64,000 nt of DNA from Bacillus sp. RO1. Its GTDB lineage: Bacteria; Bacillota; Bacilli; Bacillales; Bacillaceae_I. The DNA lies in NCBI RefSeq assembly GCF_012524115.1, contig NZ_JAAZWB010000066.1, positions 1 through 64,000 of the forward strand. Reading direction: 5' to 3'. Shown one piece after another: positions 1-8,323 of the stretch. Each line of letters opens with the position of its first letter. Within the stretch, counting starts at the first letter, position 1. Under the pieces are notes generated by a model. The model did no database searches, was not told the origin of the DNA, and worked only from the letters and a program-made list of their open reading frames with translations. The position numbers and the translations under genes were made by a program.

Positions 1-94
1 TGAGGAATTGTTTTCGCCTTCTACAAATTATGCGGGTTATATATCACGGGAAGTAGGAGCTCTCGACTCCGTCTTCCTTTTCACTGGGGTCGTC

Positions 95-460
95 ACCGCA
101 GCGATGAGGACACCTCTCATCCTTTTCCCTCGTCATTGAAGTCTTCCTCACGGTGATGAGGACACCTCTCCTCCTTTTCCCTCTTCCATGACGTCTTCAT
201 CGCGGTGATGAGGACACCTCTCCTCCTTTTCCCTCGTCAATGAGGTCTTCATCACGGTGATGAGGACTTCCCTTCTCCTTTTTTCTCGTCATTGAGGCTT
301 CATCACGGCGATGAGGACACCTCTCCTCCTTTTTTCTCGCCATTGAGGTCTTCATCACGGCGATGAGGACACCTCTCCTCCTTTTCCCTCGTCACTGAGG
401 TCTTCATAACGGCGATTAGGACTTCTCTTCTCCTTTTCCCTCGTCACTGAGGTCTTCATT
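95..460. repeat. Seven-copy 52-bp tandem repeat
   Basis: The core GATGAG (GATTAG in the last copy) recurs at 103, 155, 207, 259, 310, 362 and 414, a period of 52 bp with one 51-bp step. Each unit contains a near-palindrome (CATCACGGTGATG and variants) and a second short palindromic stretch, CCTCGTCATTGAGG. A 52-bp period is not a multiple of three and there is no continuous frame, so this is a non-coding minisatellite downstream of the ptsI terminator. Bases 1-90 hold nothing I recognise. Confidence 0.9.
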
Positions 461-504
461 CCAACGAATCCAGCATTCCATAATTTTATAATTTCTTAAA
501 CATC

Positions 505-540
505 AAAAAAGACCAACTCCCCCATTAAAGGGAAGTTGGC
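505..540 (-). terminator. Terminator of ptsHI
   Basis: Read on the minus strand, a stem CCAACT...AGTTGG with a C/G-rich extension is followed by TTTTTT, directly after the ptsI stop codon. Confidence 0.85.
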
Positions 541-557
541 CTCGCTCTATTCCATGC

Positions 558-2276
558 TTACACATTAAACTTTTCTTTTACAAATTCCACAACTTCTTCT
601 GCTGTGCCCATGCTAAGAATCTCTTCTCGGTAGGAAGCAGCTTCCTCTTTAGAGATGCCACGCAATTGGCTTCTTGCTGGAAGGATCGAAGTCGCGCTCA
701 TGCTGAACTCGTCAAGCCCGAGTCCTAGAAGAATTGGAATTGCGATTGGGTCGCCAGCCATTTCTCCACACATGCCGGCCCATTTGCCGTTTTTGTGTGC
801 AGCTTGGATGACATTATCCACTAGGCGCAAGATTGCCGGGTTGTATGGTTGATACAGGTAGGAAACCTGCTCGTTCATACGGTCCGCTGCCATTGTGTAT
901 TGAATCAAGTCGTTTGTTCCGATGCTGAAGAAGTCTACTTCCTTCGCGAAAATATCAGCCATAACCGCTGTTGATGGAATTTCCACCATGATACCGATCT
1001 CGATATTCTCGTTTACAGTAGTACCGTTCTTCACAAGCGCTTCTTTTTCTTCTAAAAGAATGGCTTTTGCTTGGCGGAACTCATCCAATGTTGCAATCAT
1101 CGGGAACATGATCTTCAGGTTTCCGTAAGAGCTTGCACGCAATAAAGCACGAAGCTGTGTACGGAAAATGTCTTGTTCCTCTAAGCAAAGGCGAATCGCA
1201 CGGAAGCCTAAGAATGGGTTCATTTCTTTTGGAAGGTTCAGGTAAGGGAGTTCCTTATCTCCACCGATGTCCAATGTGCGGACAACAACCGGTTTGCCTT
1301 CCATGTTTTCAAGAACCTCTTTATAAGCTTTGTACTGCTCGTCCTCTGTCGGAAGTTCGGTTCTACCCATGTAAAGGAATTCTGTACGGTAAAGGCCGAC
1401 ACCTTCTCCGCCATTGGCAAGAACACCCTTCACATCTTTAGGAGTACCGATGTTTGCAGCAAGTTCGACTTCTTGTCCGTCAGAAGAAAGACTCTTTTCG
1501 TTGACAAGCTTAGCCCACTCTTTTTTCTGCTCTTCATACTTCTCTTGCTTTTTTTTGTAAGTAGCAATTTCTTCTTCTGTCGGATCGACAATCACCGCAC
1601 CGTCCAAACCATCAATAATGACTATTGTGTCATTTTGGATAGTTTCCATGACGTTCTTTGTTCCAACTACTGCTGGAATTTCCATAGAACGTGCCATGAT
1701 GGCAGAGTGAGACGTACGTCCACCGATATCAGTCGTAAATGCTTTTACATACTGACGGTTAAGTTGAGCAGTGTCAGAAGGAGTCAAGTCTTCCGCAATG
1801 ATGACAACTTCTTCGGAAATAAGTGCCGGATTGGAAACTGACACACCTAAAAGGTGAGCTAGTACACGTTTTGTCACGTCGCGGATATCCGCTGCACGCT
1901 CTTTCATGTACTCATTGTCCATTTGTTCGAACATGTTGATGAACATGCCTGCTGTTTCATCCAAAGCAAACTCAGCATTTACACTGTCGCTTTTGATTTT
2001 ATCTTTAATTGGATTTAATAGCTCAGGGTCACTTAATACAAGAAGGTGTGCAGAAAAGATTTCCGCCTTGTCTGCTCCAAGCTCCTTGTGGGCGTGCTCC
2101 TTGATTTTCTCCAATTCATTTTTTGAAATCTCTACTGCTTTTTCAAACCTTTCCACTTCCGCTTGGGCATTGTCGATCGTCTTTTTGTCCACAGATAGCT
2201 CTGGGTTTTCAAGACGATATGCTTTCGCAATGGCAATCCCGCTAGAAGCAGGTATACCTTGAATCGTGTTTGACAT
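558..2276 (-). CDS. ptsI: Phosphoenolpyruvate-protein phosphotransferase (PTS enzyme I)
   Basis: Cytoplasmic enzyme I takes phosphate from phosphoenolpyruvate and passes it to HPr, starting sugar uptake by all PTS permeases. The 572-residue protein has the usual family length. The phospho-histidine motif [12 protein letters not shown] places the active His near residue 190, and the C-terminal PEP-binding barrel shows the catalytic MCGEMAGD cysteine motif. Its ATG overlaps the ptsH stop by one base (TAATG), so the two genes are translationally coupled. An intrinsic terminator follows the stop. Confidence 0.98.
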   Translation of the reverse strand: MSNTIQGIPASSGIAIAKAYRLENPELSVDKKTIDNAQAEVERFEKAVEISKNELEKIKEHAHKELGADKAEIFSAHLLVLSDPELLNPIKDKIKSDSVNAEFALDETAGMFINMFEQMDNEYMKERAADIRDVTKRVLAHLLGVSVSNPALISEEVVIIAEDLTPSDTAQLNRQYVKAFTTDIGGRTSHSAIMARSMEIPAVVGTKNVMETIQNDTIVIIDGLDGAVIVDPTEEEIATYKKKQEKYEEQKKEWAKLVNEKSLSSDGQEVELAANIGTPKDVKGVLANGGEGVGLYRTEFLYMGRTELPTEDEQYKAYKEVLENMEGKPVVVRTLDIGGDKELPYLNLPKEMNPFLGFRAIRLCLEEQDIFRTQLRALLRASSYGNLKIMFPMIATLDEFRQAKAILLEEKEALVKNGTTVNENIEIGIMVEIPSTAVMADIFAKEVDFFSIGTNDLIQYTMAADRMNEQVSYLYQPYNPAILRLVDNVIQAAHKNGKWAGMCGEMAGDPIAIPILLGLGLDEFSMSATSILPARSQLRGISKEEAASYREEILSMGTAEEVVEFVKEKFNV

Positions 2277-2542
2277 TATTCCCCTAACCCTTCTGATTTC
2301 AAAGTTTCTTCAATTGCAGAAATTGCCTCGCTCTCATCAGAACCTTCTGCAACAATCTTGATTTCCGCTCCTTGAGGAATTCCTAGAGACATAACACCCA
2401 TGATGGATTTCAAGTTTACAGATTTACCGTTGTACTCAAGGTTTACGTCCGCATCAAATTTACCTGCAGTTTGTACCAATTGAGTTGCCGGACGTGCGTG
2501 AATTCCTGAATCTGCTGTTACTTTAAATGTTTTTTCTGCCAT
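2276..2542 (-). CDS. ptsH: Phosphocarrier protein HPr
   Basis: HPr relays phosphate from enzyme I to the sugar-specific EIIA domains and, when phosphorylated on serine, acts as CcpA co-repressor. In the 88-residue frame that starts at the ATG ending at 2542, His15 sits in GIHARPAT and Ser46 in LKSIMG, the two regulatory phosphorylation sites of Gram-positive HPr. This ATG is chosen because AAAGGAG lies 9 bases upstream; an in-frame TTG three codons earlier has no suitable spacing. No ptsG gene precedes it, unlike the B. subtilis ptsGHI order. Confidence 0.98.
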   Translation of the reverse strand: MAEKTFKVTADSGIHARPATQLVQTAGKFDADVNLEYNGKSVNLKSIMGVMSLGIPQGAEIKIVAEGSDESEAISAIEETLKSEGLGE

Positions 2543-2679
2543 TGTAATCAAACTCCTTTGAGATATGTGTATTTTTTACTTTTAGAAGCTATTCAACTAA
2601 AAGAACCTTTCCCTCTAATCCTATACCCTGTAGCTTTCACCAGTAACCGCGGTGAATATGTAGGAAAGAGTATAGAAAA

Positions 2680-2759
2680 AGGCATGAGTGAGGGGCTTGT
2701 CTCTATAAAAGGGTACACTCGTCCCCTTAGTATGGATCAAAACCTCTTCACTCATGCCT
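2680..2759 (-). terminator. Terminator-like hairpin in the ptsHI leader
   Basis: On the minus strand AGGCATGAGTGA pairs with TCACTCATGCCT (12-bp perfect arms) around a roughly 55-base loop that itself holds AGGGG...CCCCT. The outer stem runs straight into TTTTT. It lies inside the ptsHI leader, after the promoter and about 140 bases before the ptsH start, so it could act as an attenuator. Function is inferred. Confidence 0.6.
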
Positions 2760-2795
2760 GATCGTATCAGTAACACGTAAAGTTCTTATCTATGT

Positions 2796-2809
2796 TGAAA
2801 GCATTTGCA
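2796..2809. promoter_or_regulatory. Possible cre (CcpA) site in the ptsHI leader
   Basis: TGAAAGCATTTGCA matches the cre consensus TGWNANCGNTNWCA with two mismatches. It sits about 35 bases after the expected transcription start, where CcpA could act as a roadblock. Weak without footprint data. Confidence 0.3.
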
Positions 2810-2847
2810 TGAACATTTAGTTGAACGCTTCTTAACTGTCCGATGAG

Positions 2848-2877
2848 ATTGTAGCATAAAAAACAAAAGTTTGGCAA
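2848..2877 (-). promoter_or_regulatory. SigA-type promoter of ptsHI
   Basis: On the minus strand TTGCCA, an 18-base spacer and TACAAT preceded by TGC (extended -10). The leader to the ptsH start is then about 300 bases long, well beyond an ordinary 5' UTR. Confidence 0.75.
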
Positions 2878-2887
2878 TACTTTTGCC

Positions 2888-3067
2888 TTACTTCTTCTTT
2901 TTGAATATCATCATGATGGCATATGGAATGACGCCAAATAGTTGGAAAGCGATTGGAGATCGCTCCTGCTTTCTAATTTGCCTTTGCTCTCGTTTTACTT
3001 CTTTCGGTTGATCCATGTAGGTAACCAATTGTTGTGTCACGTATTTTACATAATCATTTGTCTTCAA
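2888..3067 (-). CDS. yqzE: YqzE family small protein
   Basis: A highly charged 59-residue protein beginning KTNDYVKYVTQQ, with a basic middle and a hydrophobic segment (PIAFQLFGVIPYAIMMIF) before a poly-lysine tail. This matches the YqzE family found next to comG in Bacillus; its function is unknown. I prefer the TTG start ending at 3067 because GGCGGTG lies about 8 bases upstream; an in-frame ATG two codons earlier is possible. It follows aroK by about 30 bases and probably shares its transcript. Confidence 0.75.
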   Translation of the reverse strand: MKTNDYVKYVTQQLVTYMDQPKEVKREQRQIRKQERSPIAFQLFGVIPYAIMMIFKKKK

Positions 3068-3100
3068 TATCATCACCGCCAAAAGAAAATACTTTTACCT

Positions 3101-3616
3101 TTAGTGTTGACGGTTATGCCATGTTTTAATCGCTTTATGTACAGCTTCAACTGCTTCATTCAAAGAAAGGTCTGTTGTATCCAATGTAATATGGGCTTGC
3201 TTGTATAACGGGAGACGATTTCTAAATAACCCCAGAACCTCTTCCTTTTTTCTTTGTTGAATAAGAGGTCTTGTTGTATCATTTTCTAACCGATTCCAAA
3301 TTACTTCTGGATCTGCGTAAAGAAAAATTACGCACCCGTTTTCTTTCATCCATTCCATGTTTTCTTGCCTCGTTACAATTCCTCCTCCAGTTGTTACAAT
3401 AACATCCTCGGAAGGAAGCATTGTTAAAATTTTTGTCTCTAGGTCGCGGAAATAATTCTCTCCATACTTTTCAAAGATGTCTTTTATTAGCATGTTTGAG
3501 TTACTTTCAATCATGAAGTCCGTATCCATCACAGAGACGCCAAGTTTTTGTGCTACTGCCTGTCCAATAGTGGTTTTCCCTACCCCCATAAAACCTGTAA
3601 GATAAATATTTTGCAT
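3101..3616 (-). CDS. aroK: Shikimate kinase
   Basis: Phosphorylates shikimate to shikimate 3-phosphate with ATP in chorismate synthesis. The P-loop GFMGVGKTT occupies residues 8-16, DTDFMIE (shikimate and Mg binding) lies around 32-38, and TGGGIVTR gives the substrate-binding glycine loop. A lid-type segment TRPLIQQ follows. At 171 residues it has normal length for the family. The ATG has GAGAGGGA upstream. Confidence 0.95.
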   Translation of the reverse strand: MQNIYLTGFMGVGKTTIGQAVAQKLGVSVMDTDFMIESNSNMLIKDIFEKYGENYFRDLETKILTMLPSEDVIVTTGGGIVTRQENMEWMKENGCVIFLYADPEVIWNRLENDTTRPLIQQRKKEEVLGLFRNRLPLYKQAHITLDTTDLSLNEAVEAVHKAIKTWHNRQH

Positions 3617-3666
3617 GCCGATCCCTCTCTTTCCTAACTACCTGAACCATATCACCATTATAGGAG

Positions 3667-3700
3667 AAAAAGCACTTGCTGGAAACGGCAAGCACTTTTT
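3667..3700 (-). terminator. Terminator after the DUF2642 gene
   Basis: CTTGC...GCAAG stem extended by AAAAAG/CTTTTT around a CA/CA mismatch; T-rich on both strands. It separates aroK from the gene upstream of it. Confidence 0.6.
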
Positions 3701-3712
3701 CATCACTCATTT

Positions 3713-3940
3713 TTAATTATCCGGCATGATCCAAATTATTTCAGCAGTCCGAATGAAAAAGCTGGAGTCACCTGCCATAAGAACTACATGATCAGGCTTT
3801 ACATCTTTCAAATTGCCTCTGATGGAACCACGTGTTGTCTCAATTACCACTTCGGTCCCGACAATGCTCTTTAAAGTATGGTACACATATGGCTCTACCA
3901 CCATATATTGAATGGGCATTCCATTGTCCGTTTGATGCAT
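3713..3940 (-). CDS. DUF2642-like small protein
   Basis: A 75-residue protein; the stretch VEPYVYHTLKSIVGTEVVIETTRGSIRGNLKDVKPDHVVL resembles the Sm/YuzF-like beta-barrel fold of DUF2642 proteins, which in Bacillus are small and often linked to spores. The ATG ending at 3940 is chosen because AAAGGAGG lies 9-10 bases upstream. A 10-bp perfect inverted repeat sits just before this ribosome site. Function unknown. Confidence 0.7.
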   Translation of the reverse strand: MHQTDNGMPIQYMVVEPYVYHTLKSIVGTEVVIETTRGSIRGNLKDVKPDHVVLMAGDSSFFIRTAEIIWIMPDN

Positions 3941-3956
3941 TAGGCGAAAACCTCCT

Positions 3957-3993
3957 TTATCACTGTACATCTATATGAAAAGAACAGTGATAA
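3957..3993 (-). promoter_or_regulatory. Inverted repeat overlapping a ribosome-binding site
   Basis: TTATCACTGT and ACAGTGATAA are perfect 10-bp arms separated by 17 bases, located between the comGG stop and the DUF2642 gene. The proximal arm overlaps the first bases of AAAGGAGG. No T-run follows, so it is not a usual terminator; it could be an operator or a translation-control hairpin. Confidence 0.5.
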
Positions 3994-4014
3994 GGTGAAG
4001 AAACAGAACTAAAT

Positions 4015-4443
4015 TTAATTGGTTTCATACCAAGCAATAACTTCATGAATACCCATATCATAAATGATGGTCGCCTTGTATTCCCTTCCTTCCGTTGTGG
4101 AGCAAATAATCATAATTTCCTTTTTCTCATCCACATCTTTTGAGGTAACAGAAGCTACACCCGTTGGAAAAATATAATTGGGATAGGGGTTGTCACCTAC
4201 CATTAATGACTCAGCTCGAATCGTATCCCATGTGTATTTCATCATAGCTTCTAAATCCATCTGCTGATTGGTTTCGTGGTAAAATAACTTCTCAAGCCGG
4301 AAACTCTCAATTTGATGCAACAAGAAAGCAGACAATAGAATACTCATAAATATCGTAACGGGAAAAATATATCCTGCATCCTTTTTACTCTGGATGCCAT
4401 TTGATTGGTATAGCACTAACTCTGAATTCATAGGTAGCATCAT
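4015..4443 (-). CDS. comGG: Competence minor pseudopilin ComGG
   Basis: Last gene of the comG operon; ComGG is a minor component of the competence pseudopilus needed for DNA binding. The protein has an N-terminal hydrophobic segment (GYIFPVTIFMSILLSAFLLHQ) without the GFTLLE motif, as in B. subtilis ComGG. The exact start is uncertain: ATG codons end at 4443, 4440 and 4431, and GGAAGGA lies upstream of the first two. The gene overlaps the end of comGF. Assigned by position and topology; sequence similarity is low. Confidence 0.8.
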   Translation of the reverse strand: MMLPMNSELVLYQSNGIQSKKDAGYIFPVTIFMSILLSAFLLHQIESFRLEKLFYHETNQQMDLEAMMKYTWDTIRAESLMVGDNPYPNYIFPTGVASVTSKDVDEKKEIMIICSTTEGREYKATIIYDMGIHEVIAWYETN

Positions 4444-4831
4444 CACTTCCTTCCAAGATGAAAATTGCTCCATTTGCACGTTCCGCAAAATCAACTTTTT
4501 TAACATGATGAAGGAGTAGTTCGTGACCCGTACCATCTACTCTTCGCCTTATCTTTTGTTGAAAGAATTCATATGTCACCCTTTGTCCCCCTTGGTTGAT
4601 AATGACAAAATCTCCTGCTTCCACTGAAGTCTTTTTGGCAGTCCTTACTTCCCGAGTAGCCTGTTGAATAAAAACCTCTAGCTCAAATGGATGGATGCCT
4701 TCCTTCTTTTCTGTCAAGAAAACCATATTTTTAATCAAAATTGGAAACAAAGCCGTAACAATTAATATGACGGTAAAGCAAATCAGCACTTCCAATAGGG
4801 TAAATCCTCTGTCTTTACTGATATCGTACAT
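4385..4831 (-). CDS. comGF: Competence minor pseudopilin ComGF
   Basis: 148 residues starting with a short leader and the type IV prepilin motif RGFTLLEVL (cleavage after Gly by ComC), followed by a hydrophobic alpha-helix and a soluble domain. It is a minor pseudopilin of the DNA-uptake machine. It overlaps comGE upstream by 17 bases and comGG downstream, typical of the tightly packed operon. Confidence 0.9.
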   Translation of the reverse strand: MYDISKDRGFTLLEVLICFTVILIVTALFPILIKNMVFLTEKKEGIHPFELEVFIQQATREVRTAKKTSVEAGDFVIINQGGQRVTYEFFQQKIRRRVDGTGHELLLHHVKKVDFAERANGAIFILEGSDDATYEFRVSAIPIKWHPE

Positions 4832-5150
4832 ATAGACACCTTTCTTTCACCAATAGCTGATAATCACTATAGGAGACACACAATGTGGGAGGAATAGTTC
4901 CTTCTTTTAATGTAACGGTGTAGATGGTGCCATCTTTATTCAAGGTTTTTTCCTGAAACACCCCTTCTTGGGAACGAATGCTTTCCAATTCAATTGTCAA
5001 AATAAATCGCGCCTGTTGCTCTAAAACAAATCCCTTTCGTTCTTGATTCATTCTTACAAGACCGGGAAGTAGTACAGAAGCGATCACCATCCAAATAACA
5101 AGCGTTGCCAATACCTCAAGCAAAGTGAATCCTCTATGACTTTTCCACAT
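4815..5150 (-). CDS. comGE: Competence minor pseudopilin ComGE
   Basis: 111 residues from the ATG ending at 5150, which has AAAGGGA about 8 bases upstream. The prepilin motif HRGFTLLEVLATLV lies at residues 5-18, followed by a membrane helix and a short soluble domain. Its start lies inside the end of comGD, consistent with translational coupling. Confidence 0.88.
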   Translation of the reverse strand: MWKSHRGFTLLEVLATLVIWMVIASVLLPGLVRMNQERKGFVLEQQARFILTIELESIRSQEGVFQEKTLNKDGTIYTVTLKEGTIPPTLCVSYSDYQLLVKERCLYVRYQ

Positions 5151-5592
5151 AAAAACGTCCCTTTCCAAGTGTAAAGACATATTGATAGAGTTCTTTATCA
5201 TCCAAATATATTGCAATTGCCCCGGATTTGTTGATACTGCCGTTGCCGAGATACGTAATCCTTTGCCCCATCGTTCGGGTGTCTATCCTAATGGATGAAT
5301 GATACTTCCTCACCACAAGTTCATTTATTTGAAAGGTTCCCTGCCATATTCGATAATAGTTCTCGCTTGGGGTAAAGACGATATAAACACTGTTCTTTGA
5401 GCTTAGCGCATATTGTTGGGCGAACAAGAGATCATTGCTTAGTTGTTCGTTAAAATGCTCTCCTATATAGCTTTCCTGTGTGGAGCTTATTGTAAGAACT
5501 GTCACGGAAAGGATGACAGAAATGATAGAAATGACAAGTAATGACTCAAGGAGTGTGTAGCCCCCATTAGTCTTATAGTTACTGTCCTGCAC
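5134..5592 (-). CDS. comGD: Competence pseudopilin ComGD
   Basis: About 152 residues from a GTG ending at 5592 with AAGGCGA upstream; an upstream GTG at 5631 would overlap comGC much more. The motif GGYTLLESLLV is the prepilin cleavage and N-helix region, with Tyr replacing the usual Phe. The tail YVFTLGKGRFYVEK corresponds to the ComGD C-terminus, which in B. subtilis ends similarly. Confidence 0.9.
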   Translation of the reverse strand: MQDSNYKTNGGYTLLESLLVISIISVILSVTVLTISSTQESYIGEHFNEQLSNDLLFAQQYALSSKNSVYIVFTPSENYYRIWQGTFQINELVVRKYHSSIRIDTRTMGQRITYLGNGSINKSGAIAIYLDDKELYQYVFTLGKGRFYVEKS

Positions 5593-5920
5593 TACTTGCG
5601 ATCGCCTTGTTATCAACAATTGTAATGACACTTCCGTTAGGACAATTCAATGTTGCTGTTGTCTCATCAAAACGATCACCAAGATAATCTGGAGTATTCA
5701 GATCATCTATAGTTGTTACATTACTTCCCGTATCCAACCGATATGCTTGCATTTGTGCTTCCACCATGCTGAGTAGTGCCTCGCATCCCTTATCGCCGAT
5801 CACACTTGTATTCTTTGTTACGTTTGGAATCATGATTAGCAACAACACAGTGATGACAAGCATGACCAAAAGCATCTCTACCAACGTGAACCCGCGATCA
5901 TTCTTCAGATATCTTCCCAT
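5579..5920 (-). CDS. comGC: Major competence pseudopilin ComGC
   Basis: ComGC is the main subunit of the competence pseudopilus that carries DNA across the wall. The 113-residue precursor has a short basic leader, the cleavage motif RGFTLVEMLLVML and a hydrophobic helix. Two cysteines (GCEALL and LNCPNG) match the pair that forms the intramolecular disulfide. It starts immediately after the comGB stop region, in the normal operon position. Confidence 0.96.
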   Translation of the reverse strand: MGRYLKNDRGFTLVEMLLVMLVITVLLLIMIPNVTKNTSVIGDKGCEALLSMVEAQMQAYRLDTGSNVTTIDDLNTPDYLGDRFDETTATLNCPNGSVITIVDNKAIASSAGQ

Positions 5921-6958
5921 TCATAAACCTCCTAATAATTGAAACATTGGAATGAAAATACAGAGATATAAAACAAAAACAAACCCGCCTACAACAAGGA
6001 ATAAAATAGGTTGTATTCTTCCCAACAACTTTTCACTAAACTCCTGCATCTTTACTAGTAAAAGCTTGCTATATTGTTCGAGCTCTACACCCAATTTACC
6101 ATTCTTTTGTCCGTGAACAATTACGATGGAAAGCCCGGAAACAAATACTTTCTCACTTTCCACTAATTTTTCTAATTTTTCACCTTCTACCAGCCTGTAC
6201 CGAAATTCTTTTGCTTTCACATGGAAAAAAGGGTGATAGCGTTGCTGCTCAAAAACAGTGATGGCTTCATTAATGGTCAATCCGCTTAATAGCAATGTGC
6301 TAAGCTGTTGTGTGAAATAATGTGAATAATGAAGGGAGAGGAAGGTTTTTACAATGGGAATTCGCATTAATATGCTTACCCTCTTGGAAGGTGAAGTTCT
6401 TTTTTCATAAACCTTAAAAAAAATATAGGCTATAAGAAAACCGAACACGAGAATTGAAACAACGATTGGAATGCGGACTACAAGGTTGAAGAATAGGGAG
6501 ATGACTGGACTTAAGGAGATATTCATTTGAGAGAAAAGCAAATGAAACTGAGGAAGTAAAATCAATTGAACAAAAATGAGCATGATCAAAACTAGAAAAA
6601 TAAGTAGAGTTGGATACTTGAGAATAGAAATGGTTTTTTCACGATAATGCCTTTTCCGCTCAAGCATATTTCCTCCTGTCCTAAATGCCTGACCTAGGTT
6701 GCCGTGTTTCTGGGAGAAAAACAGTAAGGACAATATATCCTGATGGAAACGAAGTCCCCCTAATACCCGATGAACACTGTATCCTTTTTGCAATTCCTGT
6801 ATTGCTTCTAGTAAATTACGTTTTTTATCCGCTTCAAAGTGAATGCTCATCAACTCTAAAGCCTCTAACAAAGAATACCCATTAGAATATAGCTCTCCCA
6901 TCCTTTTTAAGAAATCCTCTTGAACTTTCAATGACCACCCCTTATTTGTTTTTTCCAT
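5921..6958 (-). CDS. comGB: Competence type II/IV assembly membrane protein ComGB
   Basis: 345-residue integral membrane platform protein of the GspF/PilC family on which the pseudopilus is assembled. Three strongly hydrophobic segments are visible (about 125-145, 155-190 and 320-340), with two repeated cytoplasmic domains. The ATG ending at 6958 overlaps the end of comGA by 17 bases. Length is typical. Confidence 0.95.
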   Translation of the reverse strand: MEKTNKGWSLKVQEDFLKRMGELYSNGYSLLEALELMSIHFEADKKRNLLEAIQELQKGYSVHRVLGGLRFHQDILSLLFFSQKHGNLGQAFRTGGNMLERKRHYREKTISILKYPTLLIFLVLIMLIFVQLILLPQFHLLFSQMNISLSPVISLFFNLVVRIPIVVSILVFGFLIAYIFFKVYEKRTSPSKRVSILMRIPIVKTFLSLHYSHYFTQQLSTLLLSGLTINEAITVFEQQRYHPFFHVKAKEFRYRLVEGEKLEKLVESEKVFVSGLSIVIVHGQKNGKLGVELEQYSKLLLVKMQEFSEKLLGRIQPILFLVVGGFVFVLYLCIFIPMFQLLGGL

Positions 6959-8012
6959 CTGTTACCCATCTTTCATATTCCCTCTGGTGAATAAAGCCCA
7001 ATGCTATTCCTTTTTTAATTACTTCTTTCAAGGTTGGATAACATAGTTGCACTTTTGTTCCTTTACACTCCTCCATCACCTTTGACAATTCCCGCCCATA
7101 CAAGAGTTCATATACACTTGCTAACCTGTAATTTCTATATTTTTTGCAAAAAGTAGTACATTCCCCTTGGCAATAAGGACATTTCAACTCCACTAATCTT
7201 TGGGCCGAAATTGCTATTAAAGTTTGTTCCAGCTCCTGTTGGGTGACTCCAAACTCCAACAGACGATGAACCGCTCCTTTTGCATCTCTCGTATGCAAGG
7301 TGCTTAACACTAAATGGCCTGTCAACGAAGCCCTTATCGCAATCTTGGCAGTTTCCTCATCCCTAATTTCCCCAACCATAATAATATCCGGGTCATGCCT
7401 TAGAATTGCTTTTAACCCAGAGGCATAGGTAATACCCGCCTTTTCATTTACCTGCACTTGCAGAACATGTCTGCTTTTTCGCTCAACAGGATCTTCTAGC
7501 GTAATGATATTGCGTTGCAGCAAATTTTTTGATTCTTCAAGAATGGAATACAGTGTAGTGGTTTTCCCAGATCCAGTTGGGCCGGTAAACAAAACAAGTC
7601 CATGGGAATGCTTCATTAAGGAAAATAATTTTCTGGTAGAGTTCGGGAAAAGGGATAGGTGTTTTAAAGGGAATTGTTTATCATCATGCGGCAGGATTCG
7701 GATAACCAGGCTTTCCTGGTTAACTGTCGGCAATGTAGAGAGTCGAAGGTTTATCGGTTTGGAGTCAACGTAGAGCTTTAAGGCGCCGTTCTGGGGTTTT
7801 CTTGTTTCTCCGATGTCCATTTCGGCCTGGAATTTTAAGTGGGACAACATTCTTTCATAGATTTCAAGCGGAAGCTCTTCTTGATCATAGAGGTAGTGAT
7901 CGAGTCGGAAAAGGACTTTAGCAGACGCTTCTAGGGGTTTAATGTGAATATCTGAAACTTGTAAGCGGACTGCTTGACGGACAATTTCTTCACATTTCTT
8001 TTCAATATTCAT
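6942..8012 (-). CDS. comGA: Competence traffic ATPase ComGA
   Basis: First gene of the comG operon: a secretion ATPase of the GspE/PilB family that powers pseudopilus assembly at the cell pole. Walker A GPTGSGKT lies at residues 144-151; Asp-box and Walker B (DPDIIMVGEIRDEET) follow, with the His box TGHLVLSTLHT. CPYCQGEC near residue 278 is the cysteine cluster typical of this family. GAGGTGA precedes the ATG. I could not identify a convincing pair of ComK boxes upstream. Confidence 0.97.
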   Translation of the reverse strand: MNIEKKCEEIVRQAVRLQVSDIHIKPLEASAKVLFRLDHYLYDQEELPLEIYERMLSHLKFQAEMDIGETRKPQNGALKLYVDSKPINLRLSTLPTVNQESLVIRILPHDDKQFPLKHLSLFPNSTRKLFSLMKHSHGLVLFTGPTGSGKTTTLYSILEESKNLLQRNIITLEDPVERKSRHVLQVQVNEKAGITYASGLKAILRHDPDIIMVGEIRDEETAKIAIRASLTGHLVLSTLHTRDAKGAVHRLLEFGVTQQELEQTLIAISAQRLVELKCPYCQGECTTFCKKYRNYRLASVYELLYGRELSKVMEECKGTKVQLCYPTLKEVIKKGIALGFIHQREYERWVTDGKNK

Positions 8013-8323
8013 TTGTCACCTCAATTTTCATTGAATTTAAGTATGGGTAGTGATGGATTACTCCTTTCTCTAAAATTTATTGCCCTTATATTATTCTTCA
8101 AAAAATGACAGATTCCTTCAATGTTTTTAATTTCTTCAAAAAAAAGTTCCTCTCTTTAAAAAGAACAGGAACCTCTTAAATATTCTTCTAGGATACGGCA
8201 AATCTTCTGAATTGCTCGCTTTCCTGAAGGATTTTCAATTAGTATCATAAGTGTTAATAAATATTTTTCCAAGGAAAAAATATTTCTGCAGATTTCTTAC
8301 TTGAAGTAGTTTCTTTTGCATGA
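8013..8323. other. Intergenic region between ykfC and comGA
   Basis: Holds the ykfC terminator (8139-8173), a second A/T-rich hairpin near 8247-8275 and the comG promoter region. A 30-codon frame around 8165-8254 on the minus strand lacks a ribosome site. No other gene is visible. Confidence 0.6.
8139..8173 (-). terminator. Terminator of the ykf operon
   Basis: Minus strand GTTCCT...AGGAAC stem followed by eight T residues, downstream of ykfC. Confidence 0.75.

Noticed and set aside
95-460. CRISPR-like array
   Set aside because: Units are contiguous and similar over their full 52 bp with no unique spacers, and there are no cas genes.
3507-3710. 67-codon frame upstream of aroK
   Set aside because: It overlaps the P-loop region of aroK out of frame and includes the terminator hairpin.
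7990-8160. ComK boxes (AAAA-N5-TTTT pairs) before comGA
   Set aside because: A/T-rich stretches are present but no correctly spaced pair could be defended by eye.
8165-8254. 30-codon minus-strand frame with a plausible helical peptide
   Set aside because: No ribosome site before its ATG and its end forms the ykf terminator; too little to call a gene.
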